Assembly: GCF_903853455.1 (NCBI RefSeq)
Contig: NZ_CAINTR010000064.1
Location: 1-64,000 of the forward strand
Source: an uncultured Magnetospirillum sp.
GTDB lineage: Bacteria > Pseudomonadota > Alphaproteobacteria > Rhodospirillales > Magnetospirillaceae
Reading direction: 5' to 3'
Length of the DNA stretch: 64,000 nucleotides
Shown here one piece after another: positions 51,927 through 61,022 of the stretch. The notes below the pieces were generated by a model, which was not told the DNA's origin, searched no databases, and was given only the letters and a program-made list of their open reading frames with translations. The stretch's first letter is position 1, and every line of letters starts with the position of its first letter. The translations under genes and the position numbers were made by a program.

Positions 51927-52967
51927 ATGAACGAGGTAAAGGTCGCGATCCTGGGCGCCAGCGGTTACACCGGGGCCGAGTTGGTGCGCCTGCTGGCGCT
52001 GCACCCCAACTTCCGCATCACGGCCATGACCGGCGACCGCAAGGCCGGCCAGCCCATGTCGGCGGTGTTTCCCCATCTGGCCACCCTGGCCCTGCCCGAT
52101 CTGGTCGCCATCGACCAGGTGGATTTCGCCGCCGTGGACGCGGTGTTCTGTTGCCTGCCCCATGGCACCACCCAGGAGGTGATCGCCGGCCTGCCCGCCC
52201 ATGTGCGCATCGTCGATCTGTCGGCCGATTTCCGGCTGTTCGACGTCGCCAGCTATGCCCAGTGGTACGGTCACGAACACCGGGCGCCGGACTTGCAGAA
52301 GGAGGCGGTCTACGGCCTGACCGAGATCGCGCGGGCCAAGATCGCCACGGCGCGGCTGGTGGCCAATCCCGGCTGCTATCCCACCTCGGTGCAGCTGCCG
52401 CTGATTCCGCTGCTGGAACGGGGCCTGATCACGGCCGAGGACATCGTCATCGACGCCAAGTCGGGCGTATCGGGGGCCGGCCGCGCCGCCAAGGAAGCCA
52501 ACCTGTTCACCGAGGTCACCGAGGGCATCCACCCTTACGGCATCGCCGGCCATCGCCACGCACCCGAGATCGAGCAGGGCCTGTCCGACGCTTTCGGCAA
52601 GCCGGTGCTGGTGACCTTCACCCCCCATCTGATCCCCATGAGCCGGGGCATGCTATCGACCATCTACGTCAAGCTGACCGGCGCCAACACCGCCGCCTCC
52701 CTGCGCGCCGCCCTGGCCGAGCGTTTTCATGGCGAGGCCTTCGTGCATGTGCTGCCCGAAGGGGTGGTGCCGGCGACCCGGCATGTGCGCGGTTCCAACT
52801 TCTGCCTGATCAACGTCTTCGACGACCGCGTCAAGGGCCGGGCCATCATCACCGCGGTGATCGACAATCTGGTCAAGGGCGCCTCGGGTCAGGCGTTGCA
52901 GAACATGAACCTGATGTTCGGATTCCCCGAAACGCTGGGGCTGCAACAGCAGCCCATGTTCCCGTGA
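51927..52967 (+). CDS. argC: N-acetyl-gamma-glutamyl-phosphate reductase
   Basis: A 346-residue arginine-biosynthesis enzyme: VAILGASGYTGAELVRLLALHP for NADPH, the active-site cysteine in ANPGCYPTS near 147, GVSGAGRAAKEA, and HRHAPEIEQ. It reduces N-acetylglutamyl phosphate to the semialdehyde. ATG 51927 has GGAGAAGG upstream; 51912 is an alternative. The gene lies 8 bp before the gamma-carbonic anhydrase gene. Confidence 0.95.
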   Translation: MNEVKVAILGASGYTGAELVRLLALHPNFRITAMTGDRKAGQPMSAVFPHLATLALPDLVAIDQVDFAAVDAVFCCLPHGTTQEVIAGLPAHVRIVDLSADFRLFDVASYAQWYGHEHRAPDLQKEAVYGLTEIARAKIATARLVANPGCYPTSVQLPLIPLLERGLITAEDIVIDAKSGVSGAGRAAKEANLFTEVTEGIHPYGIAGHRHAPEIEQGLSDAFGKPVLVTFTPHLIPMSRGMLSTIYVKLTGANTAASLRAALAERFHGEAFVHVLPEGVVPATRHVRGSNFCLINVFDDRVKGRAIITAVIDNLVKGASGQALQNMNLMFGFPETLGLQQQPMFP

Positions 52968-52974
52968 GGCATCT

Positions 52975-53496
52975 ATGACCACCGGACATATCATGGCTTA
53001 CAAGGGCGTTCTGCCCACCATCGCCGCCGACGCCTTCATCGCTCCCACCGCCACGGTGATCGGCGACGTGGTGATCGGCGACGGCACCAGCGTGTGGTTC
53101 AACTGCGTCATTCGCGGCGACGTCCACGAAATCCGCATCGGCAGCCACACCAACATCCAGGACGGCACCATCATTCACGTCACCGGCGGCAAGCTGGGGA
53201 CGTATATCGGCTCGGGCATCACCATCGGCCACGGCGCCATCCTGCACGCCTGCACATTGGAAGACGGCTGTTTCATCGGCATGGGCGCCATCGTCCTGGA
53301 CGGCGTCGTGGTGGAATCAGGGGGCATGGTGGCGGCCGGCGCGGTGGTGACGCCGGGCAAGCGGGTCAAGGCCGGCGAGCTGTGGGGCGGCAATCCCGCC
53401 AAGCTGCTGCGCGAGCTGTCCGAGCAGGATCGCGCCTTCTTCCCGGTCTCGGCGGCCAACTATGTCGCCCTGGGACAGACCTATCGCGCCGAGTAG
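52975..53496 (+). CDS. Gamma-carbonic anhydrase family protein
   Basis: A 173-residue left-handed beta-helix protein: SVWFNCVIRGDVHEIRIGSHTNIQDGTIIHV and TIGHGAILHACTLEDGCFIGMGAIV hold the histidine ligands of the family. Bacterial members are often inactive or act as metal-dependent hydratases. Start 52975, or 52993 (MAYKG). Likely co-transcribed with argC. Confidence 0.88.
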   Translation: MTTGHIMAYKGVLPTIAADAFIAPTATVIGDVVIGDGTSVWFNCVIRGDVHEIRIGSHTNIQDGTIIHVTGGKLGTYIGSGITIGHGAILHACTLEDGCFIGMGAIVLDGVVVESGGMVAAGAVVTPGKRVKAGELWGGNPAKLLRELSEQDRAFFPVSAANYVALGQTYRAE

Positions 53497-53548
53497 CTTG
53501 CCCCCCGGCCGTGTCGCTCCTATTCTTGCGCGCAGGAGTGGACGCGCC

Positions 53549-53787
53549 CGCCCGGCGCTTGGGGGGCTTCATCAATGAGCGAGGCGGTAGCCGAGCGCGG
53601 CGCCATTGCGGCGCCCGGAGCGCAGCGGAGGAGCCAAGGGGCCGTGAGGCCCCGCCCGGCGCTTGAGGGGCTTGAACAATGAGCGAGGCGTCAGCCGAGC
53701 GCGGCGCCATTGCGGCGCCCGGAGCGCAGCGGAGGAGCCAAGGGGCCGTGAGGCCCCGCCCGGCGCTTGAGGGGCTTGAACAATGAG
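53549..53787 (+). repeat. 104-bp tandem repeat of overlapping mini-ORFs
   Basis: Two full units (53549-53652, 53653-53756) and a third partial unit (53757-53787), period exactly 104 bp. Each full unit encodes a 35-codon frame, at 53575-53682 and 53679-53786. These start MSEAVAERGAIAAPGAQRRS and MSEASAERGAIAAPGAQRRS and both end RPRPALEGLEQ. Each TGA overlaps the next ATG, the last being the ATG of the downstream gene at 53783. GAGGGG lies eight bases before the ATGs at 53679 and 53783. Each unit contains hairpins GGCGCC/GGCGCC and GGGGCC/GGCCCC. The units differ at only a few bases, so the duplication is recent. Confidence 0.88.
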
Positions 53788-55432
53788 CCGGAAGCGGCCC
53801 AGGGACGGTCTGCTGTCCAGACTGGCGCGGCCGTTCTCGGCTCTGGGCCGGCTGGTAGGCGGTCAGGAGGAGTCCTCCGACATCGCCATCCCCACGGATG
53901 CCGGCGATACCTCCGACAACGTGGTCGAGGATTCCTTCACCCTCGCCCTTGAGACACTGCTGATCGAGGACGAAGGCAAGTTCCAGACCAAGCTTCAGGT
54001 CATTTCCCTGGTGGAATTCCGGGAAGCGGTCGGCGACAAATGGTACCGCCTGTCCGAAAAGGTGATGATGATCGCCGAAGGCGTCATCAACCTGCATATT
54101 GGCGCTGGCAATGTGTTCGGCCGCCGGGGGCAGGACTTCTTCGTCTTGCTGTTTCGTAACGTCCCCACCGCCGAAGGGCGTCGCCGCGCCGTTCAGATCG
54201 CCCAGGAGCTGGGCACGCGGCTGGTGGGAGCCCAGTTCATCGGCCATGAGCGGCCGCTGGCGCTGGCCACGGAAATCGCGCTGGGCGACGCCATCGGCCC
54301 CGATGGCGCCCTTGACCTCGCCGCCATTCACGACGCCGTCGGCGAGATGCGCGCCCTCATCGCCCCGGCCCCACCCGCCCGCACCGGCTACCGTCCCCAT
54401 CTGACCAAGCTCGCGGCCGAGGAAGACCTGCCGATCCACCACTCCTCCCTGCCGCCGCCCTTGCCCGAACAGGGGGATCTGCGCGCCCATCTGCGGCCCA
54501 GCAAGCTGTCGGCCAAGGAGTTCATCCCCCGCCGCTCCATGCTGCCCAGCCAGGGACCGGCCAAGACCGAAAGCGCCCCCCGGCAGGTGGCTGCCCCGAC
54601 CTGGAAAGCGGTGGCCATGGACGACCGCAACAAACCGGCCGACGACGGTGTCGGCGGGGCTCCGCCCATGCCGGGCGACGCCAAGCTGTCGCTGGTGTGG
54701 CGGCCGACCTGGATGGCGGCGGGCGAGATCATCGGCGCCTACAAGGCTCAGCTCAACCGGGTGGACACGCCGGGCCAGTTTCCCTACGAAGGGTGCCATG
54801 CCTATCCCGGCGACGGCGGCGAAACCGCGCTGACCCTAGACCGCTTCGTGATCGGCGCCACCGTGCGTGAGATGCGCACGGCCGAGACCGCCGCCAGCCG
54901 CTCCGTCATCGTGCTGCCGCTGCACTGGGCTTCGGCCAGTTCGCCGCAACGGCTGTCGCTGCTGGCGCCGCTGGGCGACCTGTCCGAGGATGTGCGTGGC
55001 AATCGCCTGATCATCGATCTGTTCGGAATCCCCGACGGAGCCGCCGACGGCCGGTTGGCCACCACCGTCCAGGCGTTGCGGCCGCTGTGCAAGGAAGTGA
55101 CGCTGCGGGTGCGTCTGGCCTATCCGCGCGCGCCTCGCGCCGCCGATTGCGGCGTCACCACCATCGGCATCGATCTCGCCGAACTGCCCCCCGGCGAACG
55201 GAGCGACGACGATACCTTGCTGGATTCCTTGGCTCGGCTGCATCAGAATGCGGATGCCGTCCGGCTGGGAGTCTATGCCTGGGGCATTCGCCGCCGCGCC
55301 GTGGTGGTCGGCACCGTGTTGGGAGGCTTCGCCATGATCGACGGCCCCGGCCTGATGAAGGATCTGGCCCGTCCGGCCAAGGTCCTGCCGGCACCGCGGT
55401 CACGCCTTGCCGGAGACGCCAAGAAACCATGA
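53783..55432 (+). CDS. Degenerate GGDEF/EAL-like signalling protein
   Basis: A 549-residue cytoplasmic protein. Residues ~45-150 look like a decayed GGDEF domain: GRRGQDFFVLLFRNVPTAEGRRRAVQIAQ stands where an active cyclase has GGDEF. After a Pro-rich linker (~200-295) the C-terminal ~250 residues (SLVWRPTWMAAGEIIGAYKAQLN, GNRLIIDLFGIPDG, VTTIGIDLAEL, LGGFAMIDGPGLM) resemble a decayed EAL domain without the EAL motif or metal ligands. It may bind c-di-GMP or a partner but should be catalytically dead. Its start follows the mini-ORF repeats, and it overlaps the AsmA gene by ATGA. Confidence 0.65.
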   Translation: MSRKRPRDGLLSRLARPFSALGRLVGGQEESSDIAIPTDAGDTSDNVVEDSFTLALETLLIEDEGKFQTKLQVISLVEFREAVGDKWYRLSEKVMMIAEGVINLHIGAGNVFGRRGQDFFVLLFRNVPTAEGRRRAVQIAQELGTRLVGAQFIGHERPLALATEIALGDAIGPDGALDLAAIHDAVGEMRALIAPAPPARTGYRPHLTKLAAEEDLPIHHSSLPPPLPEQGDLRAHLRPSKLSAKEFIPRRSMLPSQGPAKTESAPRQVAAPTWKAVAMDDRNKPADDGVGGAPPMPGDAKLSLVWRPTWMAAGEIIGAYKAQLNRVDTPGQFPYEGCHAYPGDGGETALTLDRFVIGATVREMRTAETAASRSVIVLPLHWASASSPQRLSLLAPLGDLSEDVRGNRLIIDLFGIPDGAADGRLATTVQALRPLCKEVTLRVRLAYPRAPRAADCGVTTIGIDLAELPPGERSDDDTLLDSLARLHQNADAVRLGVYAWGIRRRAVVVGTVLGGFAMIDGPGLMKDLARPAKVLPAPRSRLAGDAKKP

Positions 55433-57669
55433 CCGCACTCCGCCCCCTTCCCACTTCGACCCCGGCCATCGCCGCCGTCGCATTCGTCGCCGCCGTGATC
55501 GGCCTCACCCTGGTGGTGCCGGGGCTGATGGATTGGAACCGGCTGCGGCCCCGGATCGAGGCGGCAACCTCCAGGGCCATGGGCCGCCCGGTGACGGTTT
55601 CAGGCCCCATTTCCGGGCGGGTGTTTCCCAACCCCGTCCTCATCGTGGGCGGTCTGACCATGGGCGACGCCTCCGCCGAAAGCCTGCTGGTGGGGCTGCG
55701 GCTGCTGCCGCTGCTGGTGGGGCGGAACGAAATCGACCACCTGACCCTGAGCGGCGGCAAGCTCGGCCCGGTGGAGGGGATCGAAGCCCGCTTCGATCCC
55801 TCCGGCGAGACCTCCGCCACCGGACGGCTGACCCTGCCCAATGGCACCGCCGCCACCCTGGCCTTCGAAGGCTTCACCGACTTCAGGAATGCGTCCGGCA
55901 AGTTGCGCCTGTCCGCCGCGCAACTGACGGCGGAAAGCTCGGTGTCGCTGTCACCGGACGAAGCCAACCTGCCGGACGTGATAGTCACGCTCGGGCAATC
56001 CCGTGCCACGGGCAGCATCGTCGCCAGCTTGAAGGCCTCGCCCATCCAGGTCGACGCCACGGTGAAGGCCGGCGACCTTGATCTGGACACGCTGGCGCCC
56101 CCTTCGCCCGTGGCCTCCCAACCCACGCCGCCCGAACCGGTACCGCCGGTTCCCGCGTCGCCGGAGCCGACGCAGGCCCAAGCGCCGGCCCAGCCTGCTT
56201 CCGGCGGATTCGCCCTGCCGCGCAACGTCACCGCCAACCTCGCCTTCACCGCCGGGTCCCTGCATTGGCGCGGCATCACCCTCGGCCGGCTCGAGGTCAA
56301 CGCCTTGCTGGACAACGGCGTCCTCAGCCTCGGCCATGCCTCGTCGGACGTTCAAGGTGTCGGCCTCGCCGAACTGACCGGCACCCTGGCCGCCAAGGGC
56401 GGGCAGCCGAGCTTCGATGGCAACTTGCGCGCCACCACCAGCCGCGCGGGCTTGAGCAGCCGGGTGACCCTGCATGGGTCCCAGCTTCTGCTGTCGGCCT
56501 TGACCCTGGCCATGGACGACATCCATGCCACCGGCGAGGCCACCATCACCCTGGACAATCCGGTGGCGGTCAAGGCCCGCATGTCCGCCCTCGGGCTGGA
56601 TGCCGGCTTCGACGGCCGCATGGACGGAGCCCGCGCCAGCGGCGCCGCCTCCCTGCATGCCGCCAGCTTCGCCCAGGCGGCACGGCTGTTTTCCGGCTCC
56701 TACCGCCCCCGTGGCGGTGGCCCCCTGGCCGTCACCGCCCATCTGAATGCCGAGGGCGACACCGTCGCCTTCGATCAGTTGGAAGCGCGGCTGGGCGAGG
56801 CCGTGCTGAACGGCCAGGGCAAGCTGGTCTGGGGCATCAGCCCCAGCCTCGCCGCCGACCTGAGCAGTCCCGGCCTCGCCCTCGCCCCGTTCCTGCCGGC
56901 CGAGGCCAAGCCTTTCGCCCTGAACGCCTGGAGGCTGGACAAGGCCAGCGCCCATCTCGCCCTCGCCGACGGCACGGCGACGCTGGAGCGCCTGTCCGGG
57001 CGACTGCTGGGCGGCGACCTGAGCGGAACCGCCAAGGCCACCGCCGCCGGCATGGCCGGAACCTTCGCCATCCGGGGGGCCGATATCGGCGGCCTGGGGC
57101 TGGGCGCCGGCGGCATCAAGGCCACCAAGGGCCGCCTGGATGGACAGGCGAAACTGTCCATGTCGCCCCAGCAGCTGACCACCCTGACCGGTGACGGACG
57201 GTTCGAGGTCAAGGATGGCGTGGTCGAAGGCTTCGATCTGGCGGCCATGGACGCCCAGATGCATCGGCTGGAAAATCTCGGCAGCATGCTGGGACTGGTC
57301 CAGACCGCTCTGTCGGGCGGCAGTTCGCGGTTCTCGTCGCTGTCGGCCAGCTTCCGCGCCGAGCGGGGCGTGGTGACCAGCCGCGACGTCAAACTGGACG
57401 CCGAGGGCGGCGGCGCCACCGGAACCGCAATCATCGACCTACCCAAGGACAGCATCGACGCCCGCTTCGCCTTCAAACTGGCCACCCCCGACGCGCCGCC
57501 GCTGGGGCTGCGCCTGGAGGGCAAGCTGGGAGCGCCCAACAAGATCATCGACGTCAACGCCATGCAGCGCTATCTGGTCGAGCACGGCCTTGGCAAGGCG
57601 CTGAAGGGCAAGAACGGCGGCCTGATCGAGACCCTGCTGGGCGTCAAGCCGCGCGAGAAGAAGCAGTAG
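55429..57669 (+). CDS. AsmA-family envelope protein
   Basis: A 746-residue protein with one N-terminal membrane helix (IAAVAFVAAVIGLTLVVPGL) followed by MDWNRLRPRIEAATSRAMGRPVTVSG, the AsmA start, and a long beta-rich periplasmic region ending in the AsmA C-terminal block (LTTLTGDGRFEVKDGVVEGFDLAAMDA, LRLEGKLGAPNKIIDVNAMQRYLVE). AsmA proteins bridge the periplasm and help move phospholipids or assemble the outer membrane. A Pro-rich linker interrupts near 225-260. Coupled to the degenerate GGDEF/EAL-like gene. Confidence 0.88.
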   Translation: MTALRPLPTSTPAIAAVAFVAAVIGLTLVVPGLMDWNRLRPRIEAATSRAMGRPVTVSGPISGRVFPNPVLIVGGLTMGDASAESLLVGLRLLPLLVGRNEIDHLTLSGGKLGPVEGIEARFDPSGETSATGRLTLPNGTAATLAFEGFTDFRNASGKLRLSAAQLTAESSVSLSPDEANLPDVIVTLGQSRATGSIVASLKASPIQVDATVKAGDLDLDTLAPPSPVASQPTPPEPVPPVPASPEPTQAQAPAQPASGGFALPRNVTANLAFTAGSLHWRGITLGRLEVNALLDNGVLSLGHASSDVQGVGLAELTGTLAAKGGQPSFDGNLRATTSRAGLSSRVTLHGSQLLLSALTLAMDDIHATGEATITLDNPVAVKARMSALGLDAGFDGRMDGARASGAASLHAASFAQAARLFSGSYRPRGGGPLAVTAHLNAEGDTVAFDQLEARLGEAVLNGQGKLVWGISPSLAADLSSPGLALAPFLPAEAKPFALNAWRLDKASAHLALADGTATLERLSGRLLGGDLSGTAKATAAGMAGTFAIRGADIGGLGLGAGGIKATKGRLDGQAKLSMSPQQLTTLTGDGRFEVKDGVVEGFDLAAMDAQMHRLENLGSMLGLVQTALSGGSSRFSSLSASFRAERGVVTSRDVKLDAEGGGATGTAIIDLPKDSIDARFAFKLATPDAPPLGLRLEGKLGAPNKIIDVNAMQRYLVEHGLGKALKGKNGGLIETLLGVKPREKKQ

Positions 57670-57778
57670 CGGTCAAGGCCGCCGGTTGGTTCTCGCGTCG
57701 GCGCAGTCTGTACGCTTTGTGGCAACTACGCTCCACGGTCATCCCGTTGCTGATGCTGGGGGCCGCGTCCTTCGGGAG

Positions 57779-58417
57779 CTATTGGACACGGGTGGCGGCG
57801 ACGGCCTCGGCAGGCGGGGCCGGCACGTTGCGGCAGGCCTGGGCCAGATGTTGCACGCGTTCGCGGTCGAGATGCCCCTGGTGATGGAAGCTGTCGGCCG
57901 TCTGTTGGGTGATGGTCAGGAAGACACGGTTGCCACGGGTCTGCATGGCGATGTCGATCACCCGTTCGGTGACGCCGGCCTCGCGCAGCACGGCGACGTC
58001 CTCGGCAATCACTTCTTCGACCAACTCGGGACCGAAGCCGGCGCGATCAACTCCCACCAGATAGGGCCGGTGCAAGCCGAGATAGCCGTCGATGCGTCGC
58101 CGTGGCGCGCCAAGGGCGGCGATGGCTGCGGCGGAATAGGCCGAGGCGCCTTTAGGAATCACCACCTCTAGGTCAGCCCAACCGAACAGGCGGCCGATCT
58201 GCGCTCCTGCCCAGGCGTCGCCTCCGGGCGAATCGATGCGGGCGCGGCGAATGTCGGGATGAACGTCCAGCAGGGTGGCAACGGAGCATTGCTCCAGGGG
58301 CCGGATGGTGCCTTCGATCACCAGCACGTCACCGTCCAGCCGAACTGCAGCTATGGCGGCGGCAGGGGCGGCGATGGACAGCACGCCCGCCAGGACGAGA
58401 ACGGGGCGCAGGGCCAT
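57779..58417 (-). CDS. Periplasmic ClpP-like (COG3904) protein
   Basis: A 212-residue protein with a signal peptide (to about 23) and a ClpP/crotonase-like fold: IDSPGGDAWAGAQIGRLFG and GASAYSAAAIAALGAPRRRIDGYLGLHRP, where a serine stands at the nucleophile position. Family members are predicted periplasmic proteins of unknown function. The region from 58418 to 58706 (289 bp) before it has no gene; an AT-rich stretch at 58510-58545 is a promoter candidate for this gene. Confidence 0.78.
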   Translation of the reverse strand: MALRPVLVLAGVLSIAAPAAAIAAVRLDGDVLVIEGTIRPLEQCSVATLLDVHPDIRRARIDSPGGDAWAGAQIGRLFGWADLEVVIPKGASAYSAAAIAALGAPRRRIDGYLGLHRPYLVGVDRAGFGPELVEEVIAEDVAVLREAGVTERVIDIAMQTRGNRVFLTITQQTADSFHHQGHLDRERVQHLAQACRNVPAPPAEAVAATRVQ

Positions 58418-58706
58418 GGCGGGCCTCTGTCGCCTGGGGGATGAGTGGATGGACGGACCGGGTTGGATTGGCATGACACTCGCCCGCACAAAAGGCATAG
58501 ATCTCACCGTCAAAACTAACCCAAAGTATTATATATGTGGTTCCTTCTCCAGGCACTTTGAAGGGATTTTGACGCTATGATTGAGATGGCAGGGTTGCAC
58601 TCCCAGCATGGGAAGAAGACACACTGGGGGCTTACGTATGTCTCTTGTGGGTCAGAACCGGTCATTCCGCGACGGTCGAATCCGTTCGATAGTCACCCCG
58701 GCCGCG

Positions 58707-59480
58707 CTACACCAGGCACATGGACAGGTTGACCAGGAAGCCACCGATCAGGTGATGGGGATCGGTCCCGAACTCCTTGCGGAACGCCACGTCGTCCTTG
58801 CGCGGCAGGTCGGTCAGCGGATCGAACAGGGCGTGGAAGAACATGCAGAATTCGCGCTCGCCGAACACCAGCGGCTCCTCGTTGGGATCATGCTCGCGGG
58901 TGACGAAGGCGTTGGAGGCGAGGCTGACCGTCGATGGCCGGTACTGCATCAGCTTGATGAACCAGTCCTTGCGCAGCTCGTAGCGTTTGAACGACGCCGA
59001 GATGTGAACCAGGGTATGCCACAGCACCAGCTTGGCCTCGGCATCCTCGTAGAACAGATCCCAGGTGAATTGCTCGCCCCGGTCCTCCTTCAGCGCGTGG
59101 ACGATGTCGTTGCAGCGCTTGGAGTAAACTTCGGCCTCGTCGCCCAGCACCAGATGCAGAAACGAGAAGATGTTGGTCACCAGGGCGCGGTCCAGCGACT
59201 CGTCATGAAACAAGGGGCTGAGCGGGTGCACCACCAGACGGCCGAACGCATTGCTGCGGCGCAGCTCGTGCTTCTCGCTCTCGACGATGTCCATCATCTC
59301 GCGGTAGGAGCGATGGTAGAAGTCGTCGAAACTGAGCGAGACTTTCAGCTCGGAAACAATGCTTTCCAGCAAAGGCATGCTGAGCGGCTGGCCGTGACCG
59401 GCCTGTTCCACCGCCAAGACCAAGGCGTCGAGAACCACGTTGGTGGTCTTGCGCAGATGATGCGGACCTCTCGCCCCCAT
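58707..59480 (-). CDS. Conserved-looking hypothetical helical protein
   Basis: A 257-residue, charged, mostly helical cytoplasmic protein (FYHRSYREMMDIVESEKHELRR, FSFLHLVLGDEAEVYSKRCNDIVHAL, WHTLVHISASFKRYELRKDWFIKLMQYRP). No signal peptide, membrane helix or known motif. Codon use is like its neighbours. It is divergent from the RNase T2 gene across a 185-bp AT-rich gap. Family not recognised. Confidence 0.65.
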   Translation of the reverse strand: MGARGPHHLRKTTNVVLDALVLAVEQAGHGQPLSMPLLESIVSELKVSLSFDDFYHRSYREMMDIVESEKHELRRSNAFGRLVVHPLSPLFHDESLDRALVTNIFSFLHLVLGDEAEVYSKRCNDIVHALKEDRGEQFTWDLFYEDAEAKLVLWHTLVHISASFKRYELRKDWFIKLMQYRPSTVSLASNAFVTREHDPNEEPLVFGEREFCMFFHALFDPLTDLPRKDDVAFRKEFGTDPHHLIGGFLVNLSMCLV

Positions 59481-59665
59481 GACGGACCTCTTGACCTATC
59501 CTTGGCCGAAAATTATCGGCAGTTCCTTAGACAATATGGATCGCGTGGAGATTGTTTTCCAGTCCGCATTCACGCCACGACGAGACATCGCCCCCGAATC
59601 GTCATGGCGCAAATTTATCCTAATGCGGTACAATCTAATATTTCATGCTACATATGGGTGTCCGA

Positions 59666-60322
59666 ATGAAAACTATCCGACTTTTGATGCTAGCGCTGCT
59701 TGCCGCGACGACAGCCACGGCAGCATGGGCCGACCAATGCGGCCCGGTTAAAGGCACCCCTGGAAAGTTCGACTATTACCTGCTGAGTCTGTCCTGGGCG
59801 CCGGCCTACTGCGCCACCCCGTCGGGCAAGTCCAACACCCAGGAATGCGGTCCCGGCACCAATTACGGCTTCGTCGTCCACGGCCTGTGGCCGCAATTCA
59901 CCAATGGCACCTGGCCGCAATGCTGCCAGGCGGTGGCGCCGGTCGCCAACGACCCGGTGCTGACCAAACTGTCCGCCGTGATGATCGGCGACAGCCTGCA
60001 CCAGCACGAATGGGAAAAGCACGGCTCGTGCGTCACCACGGTTCAGGACGATTATTTCGGCAAGATCCAACAGGCGGCGGACACGTTCGGTCTGGCTCCC
60101 GGCTTGTCGCCGGACAGCTACAGCCAAATCAAGGTGTCGGATCTGAAGGCCTTCTGGCCGGTGGCCCCGACCGGTTCCATCACCACTCAGTGTTCGGGCA
60201 AGGGCAAGACGCTGAGCGAGGTCCATATCTGCCTCGACGGCACCTTGGCGCCGATTCCCTGCCCCGCCGCCGAGGTCAAGGCCGACAATTGCGCCGGCTC
60301 GGTGGTGTTACAGGGGCGCTAA
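59666..60322 (+). CDS. Secreted RNase T2 family endoribonuclease
   Basis: A 218-residue enzyme with a signal peptide (to about 23). The two catalytic sites are GFVVHGLWPQF (CAS I) and HEWEKHGSC (CAS II), each with the catalytic histidines, and cysteines suited to disulfides surround them. RNase T2 enzymes cleave single-stranded RNA via 2',3'-cyclic phosphate in the periplasm or outside. ATG 59666 is chosen so the signal peptide starts MKTIRLL. The 3' end overlaps the convergent hydrolase gene by 15 bp. Confidence 0.92.
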   Translation: MKTIRLLMLALLAATTATAAWADQCGPVKGTPGKFDYYLLSLSWAPAYCATPSGKSNTQECGPGTNYGFVVHGLWPQFTNGTWPQCCQAVAPVANDPVLTKLSAVMIGDSLHQHEWEKHGSCVTTVQDDYFGKIQQAADTFGLAPGLSPDSYSQIKVSDLKAFWPVAPTGSITTQCSGKGKTLSEVHICLDGTLAPIPCPAAEVKADNCAGSVVLQGR

Positions 60323-61006
60323 CCACGCCGCCAACGCGCCGGTCACCGCCTCCGGCTGTTCCATGGGCGACAGGTGGCCGCACGTCTCCACCGTCACCAA
60401 CCGGGCACCGTTGATCGCCGCCACCATCTCCTGGTGGCGGTCGACGGGCGTCAGGGTGTCCTCGGCCCCGCACAGCACCAGGGTCGGACAGCGGATGGCG
60501 GACAGGAAGGGCCGCGAATCCGGCCGCCCCATGATGGCGGTCTGCTGGCGGATGAATGCGTCCTTGCCGACGGTTCGGGCCATGTCCTTGGCCAGACCGG
60601 TGATGGCGGCGTCGGCCAGCGAAGCGGGAGCCAAGAGATTGGGCAGCATGGTCGGCATGATCTTGTCGAAACTGCCGGCGCGGGCGATGGCGATGGCATC
60701 GGCGCGGCGGATGCTCTGCTCTCCGGTGTCGGGACGGGCGGTGGTGTCGAGCAGGGCCAGACGCTCGACCCGCTCGGGCGAGCGTCGCATGATCTCCATG
60801 CAGACATAGCCACCCATGGACAGCCCCGCCAGGGCGAAGCGCGGCGGCGCCACCGCCAGCACCCGCTCGGCCATGGCGCCCAGGCTGTCGTCCTGAGTCA
60901 GGTCGGCCACCAGAACCTCCAGGGTCGCCGACAGGGTGCGGGCCTGATGGGTCCACAGCCGCCCGTCGGTGAGCAGGCCGGGCAGCAGGATCAAGGTCGT
61001 GGACAT
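60308..61006 (-). CDS. Alpha/beta hydrolase
   Basis: A 232-residue cytoplasmic hydrolase: LILLPGLLTDGRLW, nucleophile elbow GLSMGG near 63, CGAEDTLTPVD acid region and the C-terminal histidine in ETCGHLSPMEQP. Substrate unknown; small size and lid suit an esterase or lactonase. AAAGGAG precedes the start. Repeat copy C lies between this gene and the isochorismatase-like gene. Confidence 0.88.
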   Translation of the reverse strand: MSTTLILLPGLLTDGRLWTHQARTLSATLEVLVADLTQDDSLGAMAERVLAVAPPRFALAGLSMGGYVCMEIMRRSPERVERLALLDTTARPDTGEQSIRRADAIAIARAGSFDKIMPTMLPNLLAPASLADAAITGLAKDMARTVGKDAFIRQQTAIMGRPDSRPFLSAIRCPTLVLCGAEDTLTPVDRHQEMVAAINGARLVTVETCGHLSPMEQPEAVTGALAAWLAPL

Positions 61007-61022
61007 GGCGTTTCTCCTTTAG

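Noticed and set aside
53549-53787. Possible CRISPR array
   Set aside because: The 104-bp units are contiguous, without short repeats or unique spacers, and no cas genes are near.
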